A DNA stretch of 64,000 nucleotides from Lutibacter sp. (GTDB lineage Bacteria; Bacteroidota; Bacteroidia; Flavobacteriales; Flavobacteriaceae), in contig DAIDMK010000001.1 in assembly GCA_027449025.1 (NCBI GenBank), forward strand, positions 62,001 through 126,000, written 5' to 3'. Of this stretch, positions 34,385 through 43,799 are shown one piece after another. Within the stretch, counting starts at the first letter, position 1. Each line of letters opens with the position of its first letter. The translations under genes and the position numbers were made by a program. Under the pieces are notes generated by a model. That model worked only from the letters and a program-made list of their open reading frames with translations, was not told the DNA's origin and did not search any database.

Positions 34385-35920
34385 TTACCCCAACCAGCCC
34401 TCTCTGTCTAAACTTCTATATTGAATAGCTTCAGAAATGTGCGCTGTAGAAATCTCCGCAACACCTTCTAAATCTGCTATTGTTCTTGAAACTTTTAAAA
34501 TCCGGTCGTAGGCTCTGGCTGATAAACTTAAGCGTTCCATCGCATTTTTAAGTAAGACACTGCATTCTGGAGCTAGTTTGCAATATTTTTTGATTTGTTT
34601 TACATTCATTTGTGCATTGTGATGCACATTTCCATATTCAGCAAAACGATGGGTTTGTATTTCCCTTGCCTTGGTGACACGCTTTCTAATTTCGGTGCTT
34701 GGTTCACTTAATTGTTCTTCTGAGAGTTTTTCAAAAGGAACAGGATTCACTTCAATATGTATATCAATTCTATCCAATAATGGCCCCGAAATTTTACTTA
34801 AATAACGTTGCATTTCAAAAGGCGATGAGGTTTTAGGTGAATCGGGATCATTAAAATAACCGCTCGGAGAAGGATTCATACTTGCTACCAACATAAAACT
34901 GCTTGGATAAGATACAGAAAATTTTGCCCGTGAAATGGTGATTTCCCTATCTTCCAAAGGTTGGCGCATCACTTCTAAAACGGTGCGTTTAAATTCGGGT
35001 AATTCATCCAGAAACAATACACCATTATGCGCCAGGGAAATTTCTCCTGGTTGCGGATATTGCCCGCCGCCGACAAGGGCGATGTCAGAAATCGTATGAT
35101 GCGGCGATCGAAACGGGCGTTGGCACATCAAGCCGCTTTCTTTTGTTTTTCCTACAACAGAATGTATTTTTGTGGTTTCCAAGGCCTCCTGCATGGTCAT
35201 TGGAGGCAATATGGAAGCCAGCCTTTTGCTCAACATCGTTTTTCCGCTTCCCGGAGGTCCGATAAGAATAATATTATGACCGCCGGCCGCCGCAATTTCC
35301 ATAGAACGTTTTACAGATTCCTGTCCTTTTACATCAGCAAAATCAAATTCGGGATTGTCCAAACTTTTGTTAAATTCGAATTGAACATCTATAATGGTTT
35401 GCTCCAACTCAGTTTTTCCATCAAAAAAATCAATGACTTCAGTAATATTTTCAACACCATATACTTTTAAATCACTGACAATCGCAGCTTCTTTTGCATT
35501 TTGTTTTGGTAGAATAAATCCTTTAAAATTTTCTTCCATCGCTTTAATGGCAATAGGTAAAGCGCCTTTAATGGGCTGTAGGCTTCCGTCTAATGAAAGT
35601 TCACCCATAATAATGTAGTCGCAAATTTTTTCTGTATTTATTTGGTTTGACGCCGCGAGGATTCCTATGGCTAAGGTAAGATCGTAAGCAGAGCCTTCCT
35701 TGCGCATATCTGCAGGTGCCATATTGATGGTGATTTTTTTGCCTGGAAAATGATATTTATTGTTTTTTAAGGCTGCGGAAATCCTGAAACTACTTTCTTT
35801 AATGGCATTGTCGGGCAGACCAACCAAATGGTATCCAATTCCTTTGTCAATATTAACCTCAACGGTAATATTGGTGGCCTCAACGCCAAAGACGGCGCTG
35901 CCATAAACTTTTTCTAGCAT
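34385..35920 (-). CDS. comM: YifB/ComM-family Mg-chelatase-like AAA+ ATPase
   Basis: 511 aa. N-terminal ChlI-like domain (SAVFGVEATNITVEVNI), Walker A LIGPPGSGKTMLSKRL (about 216-231), Walker B VLFLDELPEF, and a C-terminal domain LSLSARAYDRILKVSRTIADL. The family includes ComM, a hexameric branch-migration helicase that helps integrate transformed DNA. No other competence genes are near, so the biological role here is taken from the family only. Full length, with no frame problems. Confidence 0.92.
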   Translation of the reverse strand: MLEKVYGSAVFGVEATNITVEVNIDKGIGYHLVGLPDNAIKESSFRISAALKNNKYHFPGKKITINMAPADMRKEGSAYDLTLAIGILAASNQINTEKICDYIIMGELSLDGSLQPIKGALPIAIKAMEENFKGFILPKQNAKEAAIVSDLKVYGVENITEVIDFFDGKTELEQTIIDVQFEFNKSLDNPEFDFADVKGQESVKRSMEIAAAGGHNIILIGPPGSGKTMLSKRLASILPPMTMQEALETTKIHSVVGKTKESGLMCQRPFRSPHHTISDIALVGGGQYPQPGEISLAHNGVLFLDELPEFKRTVLEVMRQPLEDREITISRAKFSVSYPSSFMLVASMNPSPSGYFNDPDSPKTSSPFEMQRYLSKISGPLLDRIDIHIEVNPVPFEKLSEEQLSEPSTEIRKRVTKAREIQTHRFAEYGNVHHNAQMNVKQIKKYCKLAPECSVLLKNAMERLSLSARAYDRILKVSRTIADLEGVAEISTAHISEAIQYRSLDREGWLG

Positions 35921-36075
35921 ATTTTTTTAATTTTTATAAAAATAGAAAAAAAATCAATGCAATAAATTAATGGGGTGTCTTTTGTTTAAAATGGATGTAA
36001 TAGGATTAATATTAATAGATAATGTAAAGATTAAAGACAATTTTAATGAGATTCTAAAAATAAAGTTTAAAAAAA

Positions 36076-36106
36076 TTTGGAAAATTAAAATAAATAATTA
36101 CATTTA
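36076..36106 (+). promoter_or_regulatory. Promoter of the tetR-led operon
   Basis: TTTG (36076-36079), 19-base spacer, TACATTTA (36099-36106), one mismatch from TAnnTTTG. Start site expected near 36112, inside the palindrome at 36108-36125. Confidence 0.6.
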
Positions 36107-36107
36107 C

Positions 36108-36125
36108 TGACTGAGTGATTAGTCA
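36108..36125. promoter_or_regulatory. Putative TetR operator
   Basis: TGACTGA-GTGA-TTAGTCA is an 18-bp imperfect palindrome (6 of 7 arm positions) placed directly downstream of the -7 box and over the expected start site, nine bases before the tetR ATG. That is the position of an autorepressor site. Confidence 0.6.
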
Positions 36126-36133
36126 ATAATAAA

Positions 36134-36700
36134 ATGAATACAGGAAACTTAAAAAAAGACAAGAAAAACGCCAAGCAACAAATTTTAAATGTTGCCTTAG
36201 AAATGTTTGCATCGCAAGGGTATCATAAGACCTCAACTGGAGCAATTTGCAAAGAAGCCGGTATATCTACGGGCTTGTTATTTTATCATTTCTCTTCTAA
36301 AGAGATTTTGTTAAATGCTATTGTAAAAATGATACTTTCAAAAATTGATCGGACTTTGGATTATCCAGAAAATGACGATCCTAAAAAGGTGTTGTCAACC
36401 ATTATTGATGTGTTCTTTAATTCTTTACAAAATGACAGAAAATATTGGGATTTGTACATGTCTTTACTGTACCAACCTGATACAAAAGATCAAATTGGAA
36501 AAGGAGTTTTAGAACATTCAATTAAATACCGAAGAACTATTTTTCATTTGATGGAATCTTTGGGATCTACCAACCCAAAAGGAGATTCATTTGAGTTTGA
36601 AGTATTTCGTGTAGGTGTTTTTGCTTCGTATTTAGCCAATCATAACGAAGAATTGTTAAAGAAAGCTAAAGAAAAAATGAGATTAAAGTATTTAGAATGA
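36134..36700 (+). CDS. TetR/AcrR-family transcriptional regulator
   Basis: 188 aa. N-terminal helix-turn-helix: KQQILNVALEMFASQGYHKT and GAICKEAGISTGLLFYHFSSKE (residues about 15-60), typical of TetR; the C-terminal ligand domain is not recognisable. It is the first gene of a nine-gene run and has a palindrome over its own start site, so it likely represses the operon until an intermediate, perhaps an acyl-CoA as in FadR-like TetR members, releases it. The ligand is inferred. Confidence 0.9.
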   Translation: MNTGNLKKDKKNAKQQILNVALEMFASQGYHKTSTGAICKEAGISTGLLFYHFSSKEILLNAIVKMILSKIDRTLDYPENDDPKKVLSTIIDVFFNSLQNDRKYWDLYMSLLYQPDTKDQIGKGVLEHSIKYRRTIFHLMESLGSTNPKGDSFEFEVFRVGVFASYLANHNEELLKKAKEKMRLKYLE

Positions 36701-36728
36701 ATTATTAATTAACCAAACATTTATTATT

Positions 36729-39179
36729 ATGAATCAAAAAATTTTAACTTTCCTGCTTATTTTTTTTATTTCAGGAGTGATTTTCGCACAAGGCGGAATT
36801 AAAGGAACGGTTGTGGATGAATCTGGAGCAGCTATTTCACAAGCCGAAGTTTTTATTAAAAGTACCAATCAAGGAACCATCACCAATAATAAAGGTGAGT
36901 TTGAACTTAATAATGTAAAAAATGGAACTTTCACTCTTTCTGTTATTTACATCGGTTATGTAACCGTTGAAAAAAATGTCACTATTAACAATAATGTAGT
37001 AAACCTAGGGATAATTACCTTAAATAGCAGCTATCAAGTATTTGAGGAAGTTGTTGTATCCGGGTCTCGAAAAATGGAAAAAATAACCCAAGCGCCAGTT
37101 ACAATAAACGTAATTAGCGCAAGACAATTGGATAATTTTGCGGGTGATCCAAGCGAATTAATTGCTCAGCAAAAAGGAATTGACTTTATTAAAACTGGCG
37201 CATTTGTTAGTGGGTTTAATATTCGCGGATTTAATTCTGCATTTAATCCAAAAATGTTACAATTGGATGACAACCGTTTTTCTACACTTATTGCAACAGG
37301 TTTGCCATTTGGACCGCTTAGTTCAATCATAAAGGAAGATATTGAAAGGGTAGAGATTGTTTTAGGACCATCATCTGCTTTATATGGGCCAAATGCACAC
37401 AACGGATTGGTAAATACCATAACAAAATCTCCTTGGAAATATGAAGGAACGGAAATTGTTTTAGGAGCTGGTTCTTATGATGCTTTGAGCGCTCGTTTTA
37501 GGCACGCCAAAATATTGAGTGAAAAATGGGCTTATAAAGTAACAGGAGGTTATGCCGAAGGAACTGATGTGAATTGGACAGACTCAGTATATGTATATAA
37601 CCCAGCAGTAGCGAAACCTGAATTGGAACTCGACAGGAAATCAGAATTTTTAAAAGCAGAAGCGTCTGTTTACTACAAACCAACAACAGACAGTGAGGTG
37701 AAAGCTATTTACGGAACAAGTAAAAGTAGCTATTTGGCTGTAACAAATGTTGGAAGAAATCAAATTAAAGATTGGGGGATTCAATTTTTGCAAGGGACAT
37801 ATACTTCAAAACGCCTTTTTGCACAACTTTATAAAACTTGGAGTAATACGGATGATACTTATGCTATTACTACACGTACTGAAAATTATTGGAATTTAAT
37901 TAAAGCAGGAAAAACGCATGAGGAAGCCTTAGTTGGCTCGTATGGAGGAATCAATCCGCCAATTTTTGTTGACAAATCAGACCGTCTAAATGCTGAAATT
38001 CAGTATAATAACAGCATTGGAGCTTTAGATTTTATAATTGGAGCACAATATCAAAAGGATAAAGCAGACAGTAGAGATACATATTTGATAGATGCTACTG
38101 GTCCTATAGAAATTGAACAAAAAGGATTATACGGACAATTGGAATATAAAATAGGGGAATCAGGCGTGAAATTAATTGCGGCAGCTCGTGGTGATGATCA
38201 CGATTTATATGGATTCAATTTTATTCCAAAGGCTGGGATTACCTATACTGTAGATAAAGGAACTTGGAGATTTACGTACGGAAAAGGAATCGCCTCGCCT
38301 ACAATTTTAAATTTAAGTGGTGATTTGTTCGGTGGAATTATTTTAGGTAATGGGGTAGGATTTACCCTGTCCGATGGCACTAAAATTAAGCCAGTGGAAG
38401 TAGAGACCATTCAAACTTTAGAATTGGGTTATAAGGGTTATTTATCAGAAGGTAAATTATTTGTGGATGCAAACGCCTACTATAATATGTCTGAAAATTT
38501 CTTAAGCCCACTTACCAATATTGTACCAACAGGATTGTCTGGCGGACCAGTGGTAACACACCGTGGAGACCAACCTATTGAAGAGTTAACGGCTGGTTTG
38601 GCGCCAGGATATTATGATGCTGGAGGCTATATTTTAACCTATTTAAATTTTGGAAAAGTTGATACTTATGGATTTGATCTTGGCTTAACCTATTACTTTA
38701 ATGAGTATTACAACATGACACTTAATTATTCGTTTTTTGATTATAATATGGATAAAAATGATATGGCTAATGATGGTGATAGAAATGGCGTTGTTAACGT
38801 GTTGGATTTACCTATAAATACTCCAAAGAATAAAATTAGTTCTGCTTTTAACTTTTCCCGTAATAAATTTTATGGATCCTTATTATCTCGCTATATTCAA
38901 AAGTATGATTTCTTTTCAGGAAGAAATGTGGCTGCTAAAACCAATACCGATTTAATAATTGGAGGTGATCCTGTTGTTGAAGGACAACGTGTGGGGAAAA
39001 AATTTAATTACGGTCAGTTAGGCGGTTTCTTCTTAAGTGTAAATTTAGGCTATAAAATTAGCGACCATTTTTCTTTAGGTGCTTATATTAATAATATTTT
39101 AGATGCTAATAATTATGAGTTCGTGGCTTCACCACCAAGTGAAAGAACTTATGGTGCCGAATTGAAAATAAAATTATAA
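36729..39179 (+). CDS. TonB-dependent receptor with carboxypeptidase-like regulatory domain
   Basis: 816 aa. Signal peptide ending VIFAQG, CarboxypepD-reg-like domain (about 22-105, IKGTVVDESGAAISQAEVFI), plug (GSRKMEKITQAPVTINVIS, FNIRGFNSAF, VEIVLGPSSALYGPNAHNGLVNT) and barrel to a C-terminal YGAELKIKL. No SusD gene adjoins it, so it is a receptor for a small or oligomeric ligand rather than a SusCD glycan porter. It follows tetR by 28 bases; the downstream enzymes suggest an ester or hydrophobic acid as cargo. Confidence 0.9.
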   Translation: MNQKILTFLLIFFISGVIFAQGGIKGTVVDESGAAISQAEVFIKSTNQGTITNNKGEFELNNVKNGTFTLSVIYIGYVTVEKNVTINNNVVNLGIITLNSSYQVFEEVVVSGSRKMEKITQAPVTINVISARQLDNFAGDPSELIAQQKGIDFIKTGAFVSGFNIRGFNSAFNPKMLQLDDNRFSTLIATGLPFGPLSSIIKEDIERVEIVLGPSSALYGPNAHNGLVNTITKSPWKYEGTEIVLGAGSYDALSARFRHAKILSEKWAYKVTGGYAEGTDVNWTDSVYVYNPAVAKPELELDRKSEFLKAEASVYYKPTTDSEVKAIYGTSKSSYLAVTNVGRNQIKDWGIQFLQGTYTSKRLFAQLYKTWSNTDDTYAITTRTENYWNLIKAGKTHEEALVGSYGGINPPIFVDKSDRLNAEIQYNNSIGALDFIIGAQYQKDKADSRDTYLIDATGPIEIEQKGLYGQLEYKIGESGVKLIAAARGDDHDLYGFNFIPKAGITYTVDKGTWRFTYGKGIASPTILNLSGDLFGGIILGNGVGFTLSDGTKIKPVEVETIQTLELGYKGYLSEGKLFVDANAYYNMSENFLSPLTNIVPTGLSGGPVVTHRGDQPIEELTAGLAPGYYDAGGYILTYLNFGKVDTYGFDLGLTYYFNEYYNMTLNYSFFDYNMDKNDMANDGDRNGVVNVLDLPINTPKNKISSAFNFSRNKFYGSLLSRYIQKYDFFSGRNVAAKTNTDLIIGGDPVVEGQRVGKKFNYGQLGGFFLSVNLGYKISDHFSLGAYINNILDANNYEFVASPPSERTYGAELKIKL

Positions 39180-39202
39180 TATTCCATTTATATTTGTTAA
39201 TT

Positions 39203-39236
39203 AAGAACATCGGTTGTTTTTGCCGATGTTCTTTTC
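39203..39236 (+). terminator. Hairpin with short T-run between the TonB receptor and the hydrolase (attenuator-like)
   Basis: AAGAACATCGG (39203-39213) pairs with CCGATGTTCTT (39223-39233), an 11-bp stem, then TT-C. Because genes of the same pathway continue 25 bases later and no perfect promoter follows, it may give partial termination, setting a high receptor-to-enzyme ratio. Confidence 0.65.
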
Positions 39237-39257
39237 TAAAAACTTCACAATAACTTT

Positions 39258-40097
39258 ATGACGCATCGCTTTGTAAAAGCCAATGGTATTTTACTTCATT
39301 ATCTGGAGAAAAACAACAAACTTAAGCCAACCGTAATTTTGTTGCACGGGTTAAGCGCAAATGCCAATTCATTTGAGAGTTATATGAAGCTATTGAATAA
39401 TTACAGCATAATTTCAGTTGATTTAAGAGGTAGAGGTTTAAGTGAAAAACCTAACAATGGTTATTCTATGCAGGAGCATTCAAAAGATATTATTGAATTA
39501 ATGAATGCTTTAAAAATTGATAAAGCAATATTGGTAGGTCACTCTTTTGGAGGATTACTGAGTGTTTATTTGGCAGTGAATTTTCCTGAGCGTATATCAA
39601 AAATAATTTTGATTGATGTGGCTGCAAAAATGCATCCGGAAGTTAGAGAACTAGTAACACCTTCTGTTATGAGTCGACTAAAAAAAACTTGGAGTACGTA
39701 TGATGAATACATTACAAATATGAAAAAAGCGCCTTTTTTACAAGGGCAATGGTTGCCAGAAATGGAATCCTTTTATAAAGCTGATTGCAAAGAAACTAAT
39801 AATGGTATTGAGTCAAGATCAAATTTCAAGCACATTCAACAAGCAGTTGAGGCTGTTTTAAATCCTGATATTCATTGGGAAGAACTAATCACTCAAATTA
39901 AACAGCCTTCAATTGTTATAAATGGAACAGAACCTTTTGTGAATAATCAGGTGTTGGTTTCAAAACAACATGCAATGGAAACAGTTAATATGATGCAAAA
40001 TTGCAGGTATGTTGCAGTGGTAGGAAACCACGTAACCATGTTATTTGGTGAAGGGGCGAAACAAACTGTTTCGGCAATTACAAAATTTATAAACTAA
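39258..40097 (+). CDS. Alpha/beta-fold hydrolase
   Basis: 279 aa without a signal peptide, so cytoplasmic. LLHGLSANANSFE (oxyanion), VDLRGRGLSEKP, nucleophile elbow VGHSFGGL with S96, and a late NHVTMLFGEG histidine: a complete Ser-His-Asp-type hydrolase. It probably cleaves an ester (or a C-C bond of a diketone) after import. Between the TonB receptor and a symporter gene, 5 bases before the latter. Confidence 0.87.
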   Translation: MTHRFVKANGILLHYLEKNNKLKPTVILLHGLSANANSFESYMKLLNNYSIISVDLRGRGLSEKPNNGYSMQEHSKDIIELMNALKIDKAILVGHSFGGLLSVYLAVNFPERISKIILIDVAAKMHPEVRELVTPSVMSRLKKTWSTYDEYITNMKKAPFLQGQWLPEMESFYKADCKETNNGIESRSNFKHIQQAVEAVLNPDIHWEELITQIKQPSIVINGTEPFVNNQVLVSKQHAMETVNMMQNCRYVAVVGNHVTMLFGEGAKQTVSAITKFIN

Positions 40098-40102
40098 AAA
40101 AA

Positions 40103-41611
40103 ATGACTTTAGCTTGGATACTTTTTACAATATATTTACTGGGAACTTCCTATTTAGGCTGGATTGGTTATAAAAAAACGGATGGATTTAGCAGTTTTGC
40201 CATAGGAAAAGGAGATATGTCTCCAATTGTTGTGGGAATTACCTTAGCCGCAAGCACTGCTTCAGCAGCAACTTTTATTATAAATCCCGGATTTATTTAT
40301 GTTGATGGATTATCGGCATGGATAAATATGTTTTTAGGTACCTACTCTGGATTTATGATTATGCTTATTATTTTATCATTTAAGTTTAGGTCTATTGGTG
40401 AAAAAATGAAAGCACTAACTATTCCAGATTGGATTGGCAAACGCTATCAATCCAAAGGTTTTTCTTTGTATTTCGCCTTTATTAATTTATTGTCTTTTGC
40501 ATTTGTAGTATTGTTGGTAGGCGGAATTTCTATAGTTATGCAAAAACTGCTTGGTGTAAATAACATAACAGCACTATTAATTACGTTAATATTTGTTACA
40601 GGTTATGTTTTTTTGGGCGGAACTTATGCCCACGTTTATACCAATATGTTTCAAGGAATTTTAATGATTATAGCATCGGTAGCAATCTTATGGACTGGAA
40701 TTGAGCTGATAATGGAAACCCATAATCCCGGATTTTGGGAGCTAATTTCACAGGAAGATGCTAACTTACTAAAACTTATAAATCCTGAAGGGAAATTGTT
40801 TAACGATTTTTTCTCAACCTATATTGCAGGATTATTTATCGGAGCGGCCTTGGTGTGTCAGCCTCATATTTTGACAAAAGCTTTGTATGTAAAAACAAAT
40901 AAGGATGTACGAAATTATATTATTGTAGTTGGTATTGTACTTATGATATTTCTATTGTTGGTTTCTGCTGGTTTCTTTGCGCATGTTGTTGTTGACCCAG
41001 CGCAGTTAATAGATGCTTCAACAGGAGAGTTTAGGCAAGATTTGGTAATGACGGTTTATTTAATGAATGTTTTTCCCGATTGGAGTTTTACATTGGTAAG
41101 CATCGTGATGTTAGCTGCTGCTATGTCAACTTTGGATGGTTTGCTAGTGAGTATTTCCACAATTACAGCCAATGATTTAGTTATCAATTTAATTGATAAA
41201 TTCAGTAAAAATAAAATGCCGGAAGAACAAAAAATGAAATTGGCATTTAGGGCAAGTCATGTGGTACTTGTGGTAATAGCAGTTTTGGTTTTTGTGGTTA
41301 ACATAAATCCGCCGAAATTACTAGGTATTTATGGTCAGGTTGGTGTTTACGGATTGGTTTTGGCAACTTTAGCACCTTTATTGGTTGGTGTTTTGCTAAA
41401 AAATTCTCCTATAAAACTGGTGTGGGCAGCCTCAATTCTTGCTGTAACCATTCACTTTGTTTTATACTTTTTTGGAAATGAATTATTTCCAGACTTTGGG
41501 TTTACGTATGCAAATCCTTCTGTAACAGCCACCCTGTCAATTATTATCGTTATTTTCCCTACTTTAGTAATAGCTTGGTTAATTAACAAAAAAATATTAA
41601 AAAATGAATAA
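40103..41611 (+). CDS. Sodium:solute symporter (SSS family)
   Basis: 502 aa with about thirteen helices. Sodium-site region ITLAASTASAATFIINPGFIYVDGLSAW and the helix-8 segment MLAAAMSTLDGLLVSIST (conserved Ser/Thr) are typical. Family members import sugars, proline, pantothenate or monocarboxylates. The acyl-CoA-type enzymes around it favour a carboxylic acid. Overlaps the thiolase gene by 8 bases. Confidence 0.88.
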   Translation: MTLAWILFTIYLLGTSYLGWIGYKKTDGFSSFAIGKGDMSPIVVGITLAASTASAATFIINPGFIYVDGLSAWINMFLGTYSGFMIMLIILSFKFRSIGEKMKALTIPDWIGKRYQSKGFSLYFAFINLLSFAFVVLLVGGISIVMQKLLGVNNITALLITLIFVTGYVFLGGTYAHVYTNMFQGILMIIASVAILWTGIELIMETHNPGFWELISQEDANLLKLINPEGKLFNDFFSTYIAGLFIGAALVCQPHILTKALYVKTNKDVRNYIIVVGIVLMIFLLLVSAGFFAHVVVDPAQLIDASTGEFRQDLVMTVYLMNVFPDWSFTLVSIVMLAAAMSTLDGLLVSISTITANDLVINLIDKFSKNKMPEEQKMKLAFRASHVVLVVIAVLVFVVNINPPKLLGIYGQVGVYGLVLATLAPLLVGVLLKNSPIKLVWAASILAVTIHFVLYFFGNELFPDFGFTYANPSVTATLSIIIVIFPTLVIAWLINKKILKNE

Positions 41612-42785
41612 AAATGTTCACATTATCGGCGCTTATAACACAAAATTCGGCAATCTTAAAGAAGAAACCATTTATAGTTTGTATGAAGAAGCCGCCAAAG
41701 GCGCCATTAAAGATGCAGGTATTGATATTACGGAAATAGATGCGGTTTTTGTTGGTAATTATAGCGGTGGAAGCTTTAACAATCAGGAACATATTGCGCC
41801 TTATGGCGTAAATATTTTGCCTGAACTTCGCTTTAAGCCAATGTACAGAGCTGAAAATGCTTGTGCTTCGGGCACTTCTGCCGTTCATATGGCCGAAATG
41901 GCCATCAAATCGGGAAAAGCAAAAAAAGTGTTGGTGGTTGGTGTAGAAAAGATGAATTCTTTAGATACTAAAAATACGTCACTTGCCCTTGCAAAAGCCT
42001 CTTACTGGGAAAAAGAAGGTGCTTTGGGCTATACATTTCCTGGTTTATTTGCCGAATATGGAAAAGGATGGATGAGCCATTATGGCTATTCGTTGGAACA
42101 ATTACAAGAATATTTAGCAGAAATAGCGTCAAAAGCATATCATTTTGGAAGTCAGAATCCTTTAGCGCATTTGCAAAAAGCACGCAGTAAAGAAGAACTT
42201 TTAAATTTACCAGAAGAAAAAAATCCAATGATTGCTTATCCATTGCGTTTGCACGATTGTTCGTTGATTTCCGATGGAGCAGCAGCCGTAATTTTATCGG
42301 CGGAAAAAACAAATAATTCAGTAGAAATAGTTACGACAAGTGCGGCGAGTGATTATTTAAATATAGTAGATAGCAAAAGAAATAATTATTTTCTTGACGG
42401 CGCTGCTGAAGCAACAAAAAGAGCTTTTCAACAGGCTAAAATGACGATTGATGATATTCAAATTGCTGAGGTTCACGATTGTTTTACCATTACGGAATTG
42501 TTAATTTATAGCGCTATCGGATTGACAAAAAAAGGGAATGAATTTGAAGCCTTGTTAAATAAAGATGTTTATTTAGGTGGAAGATGTGTTGTAAACCCAT
42601 CAGGTGGATTAAAATCAAAAGGGCATCCAGTTGGTGCAACGGGTGTTTCTATGCACGCATTGTTGCACAAACAACTTACAAACAATGCCATTGGCGTGCA
42701 GGTAAATAATGCCAATGCAGCTTTGGTGTTAAATATTGGGGGCTCAGGAGCAACAAATATGGTTTCAATTTTAAAACGCAGTTAA
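41604..42785 (+). CDS. Thiolase-family acetyl-CoA acyltransferase (SCP2-like)
   Basis: 393 aa. Nucleophile C87 in RAENACASGTSAVHMA, EVHDCFTITELL with the second catalytic histidine, and GGLKSKGHPVGATGVSMHA, all intact. The SCP2/thiolase-like subgroup (HDCF motif) acts on branched or unusual acyl-CoAs as well as acetoacetyl-type substrates. Together with the ligase and SDR it fits degradative cleavage of a 3-oxoacyl-CoA. Coupled to the symporter gene; 20 bases before the KAS III-like gene. Confidence 0.87.
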   Translation: MNKNVHIIGAYNTKFGNLKEETIYSLYEEAAKGAIKDAGIDITEIDAVFVGNYSGGSFNNQEHIAPYGVNILPELRFKPMYRAENACASGTSAVHMAEMAIKSGKAKKVLVVGVEKMNSLDTKNTSLALAKASYWEKEGALGYTFPGLFAEYGKGWMSHYGYSLEQLQEYLAEIASKAYHFGSQNPLAHLQKARSKEELLNLPEEKNPMIAYPLRLHDCSLISDGAAAVILSAEKTNNSVEIVTTSAASDYLNIVDSKRNNYFLDGAAEATKRAFQQAKMTIDDIQIAEVHDCFTITELLIYSAIGLTKKGNEFEALLNKDVYLGGRCVVNPSGGLKSKGHPVGATGVSMHALLHKQLTNNAIGVQVNNANAALVLNIGGSGATNMVSILKRS

Positions 42786-42805
42786 TAAAACTACAAAACA
42801 GAAAT

Positions 42806-43792
42806 ATGAGAAATGCGAAAATAATAGGCTCGGGAATGTATGTGCCAAAAAAGGTGATTCCCAACAGTTATTTCAATGAAATTTTGCAGGAAGACGTTGA
42901 CACTTGGTTGCGCGAGAATGTACAAATTTATGAAAGACGTTGGTGTGCTGATGATGAATCTACGGCCGATTTATGTGTAAATGCAGCAAAAGAAATATTA
43001 AAAAATGCCAAGGTAAAAGTTGAAGATTTGGATTTAATAATTATATCGACGGATACGCCTGAATATATTTCACCTTCTACTGCATCCGTGGTGCAAGACC
43101 GATTGGGAGCGGTAAATGCGGGGACTTTTGATTTAAATTCAGCTTGCTCAGGCTTTGTGACTGCATTGGATGTGGCGGCGAAATATATTCAGGCTGATGA
43201 AAATTATAAATATATTTTGGTGTTAGGAGCTTATGCCATGTCGAAACACTTGAATAAAACGGATAAAAAAACGGTTACCTTGTTTGCTGATGGTGCTTCG
43301 GGTGTCATTTTAAAATCAGATAAAAGCGGTGCCGGAATGTTGGCATCACAATTAAAAACGAAAGGAGAATACAGCAGTTGGATGGGGATTTACGGTGGTG
43401 GAACACACAGTCCAACAACGGAAGCAAGTCTTAAAAATGGCGATCATCGATTAAAATTCGTTAAAAAATTCCCGAAGGAACTGAATTCTGTCATTTGGAG
43501 CAACATGATTATAGATTTGTGTAAGCGCATAAATCTAACCCCACACAATATTGATCATTATTTTATTACGCAAATAAATATAAACAGCATCAAAGAAACT
43601 TTGGACATTTTAGGTGTTGGAATGGATAAAACAACCACCATTATGCACAATTACGGCTATACGGGATCGGCTTGCATTCCAATGGCTTACCACGAAGCTA
43701 TTCAAAAAAATAAAATTAAAGAAGGCGATACGGTATTATTTATAGGTTCTGGGGGCGGATTGGCTTTTGCAGGCACAATTTTTAAATTATAA
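42806..43792 (+). CDS. Ketoacyl-ACP synthase III-like protein lacking canonical His and Asn
   Basis: 328 aa FabH fold. The nucleophile region LNSACSGFVTALDVAA keeps C114. At the place of the FabH motif PHQAN this protein reads ITQIN (T255 for His), and at GNTSAAS it reads GYTGSAC (Y285 for Asn); the terminal glycine loop GSGGGLAFAG is kept. With no decarboxylation pair it is unlikely to condense malonyl-ACP and is more likely an acyltransferase, thioester-transfer or non-decarboxylating enzyme. Sits between thiolase and acyl-CoA ligase, so acts on CoA thioesters rather than in fatty-acid synthesis (inference). Confidence 0.85.
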   Translation: MRNAKIIGSGMYVPKKVIPNSYFNEILQEDVDTWLRENVQIYERRWCADDESTADLCVNAAKEILKNAKVKVEDLDLIIISTDTPEYISPSTASVVQDRLGAVNAGTFDLNSACSGFVTALDVAAKYIQADENYKYILVLGAYAMSKHLNKTDKKTVTLFADGASGVILKSDKSGAGMLASQLKTKGEYSSWMGIYGGGTHSPTTEASLKNGDHRLKFVKKFPKELNSVIWSNMIIDLCKRINLTPHNIDHYFITQININSIKETLDILGVGMDKTTTIMHNYGYTGSACIPMAYHEAIQKNKIKEGDTVLFIGSGGGLAFAGTIFKL

Positions 43793-43799
43793 ATTAATA

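Noticed and set aside
35027-35618. Plus-strand ORFs (147 and 74 aa) antisense to comM
   Set aside because: comM has complete motifs throughout; the antisense frames have no recognisable features.
39251-39258. TAACTTTA as a promoter for the hydrolase gene
   Set aside because: It runs into the ATG at 39258, so the start site would fall inside the coding region; one mismatch to the consensus.
43767-43799. Extended N terminus of the acyl-CoA ligase ORF
   Set aside because: It lies inside the preceding KAS III gene; the ATG at 43800, 7 bases after that stop, gives the normal family start.
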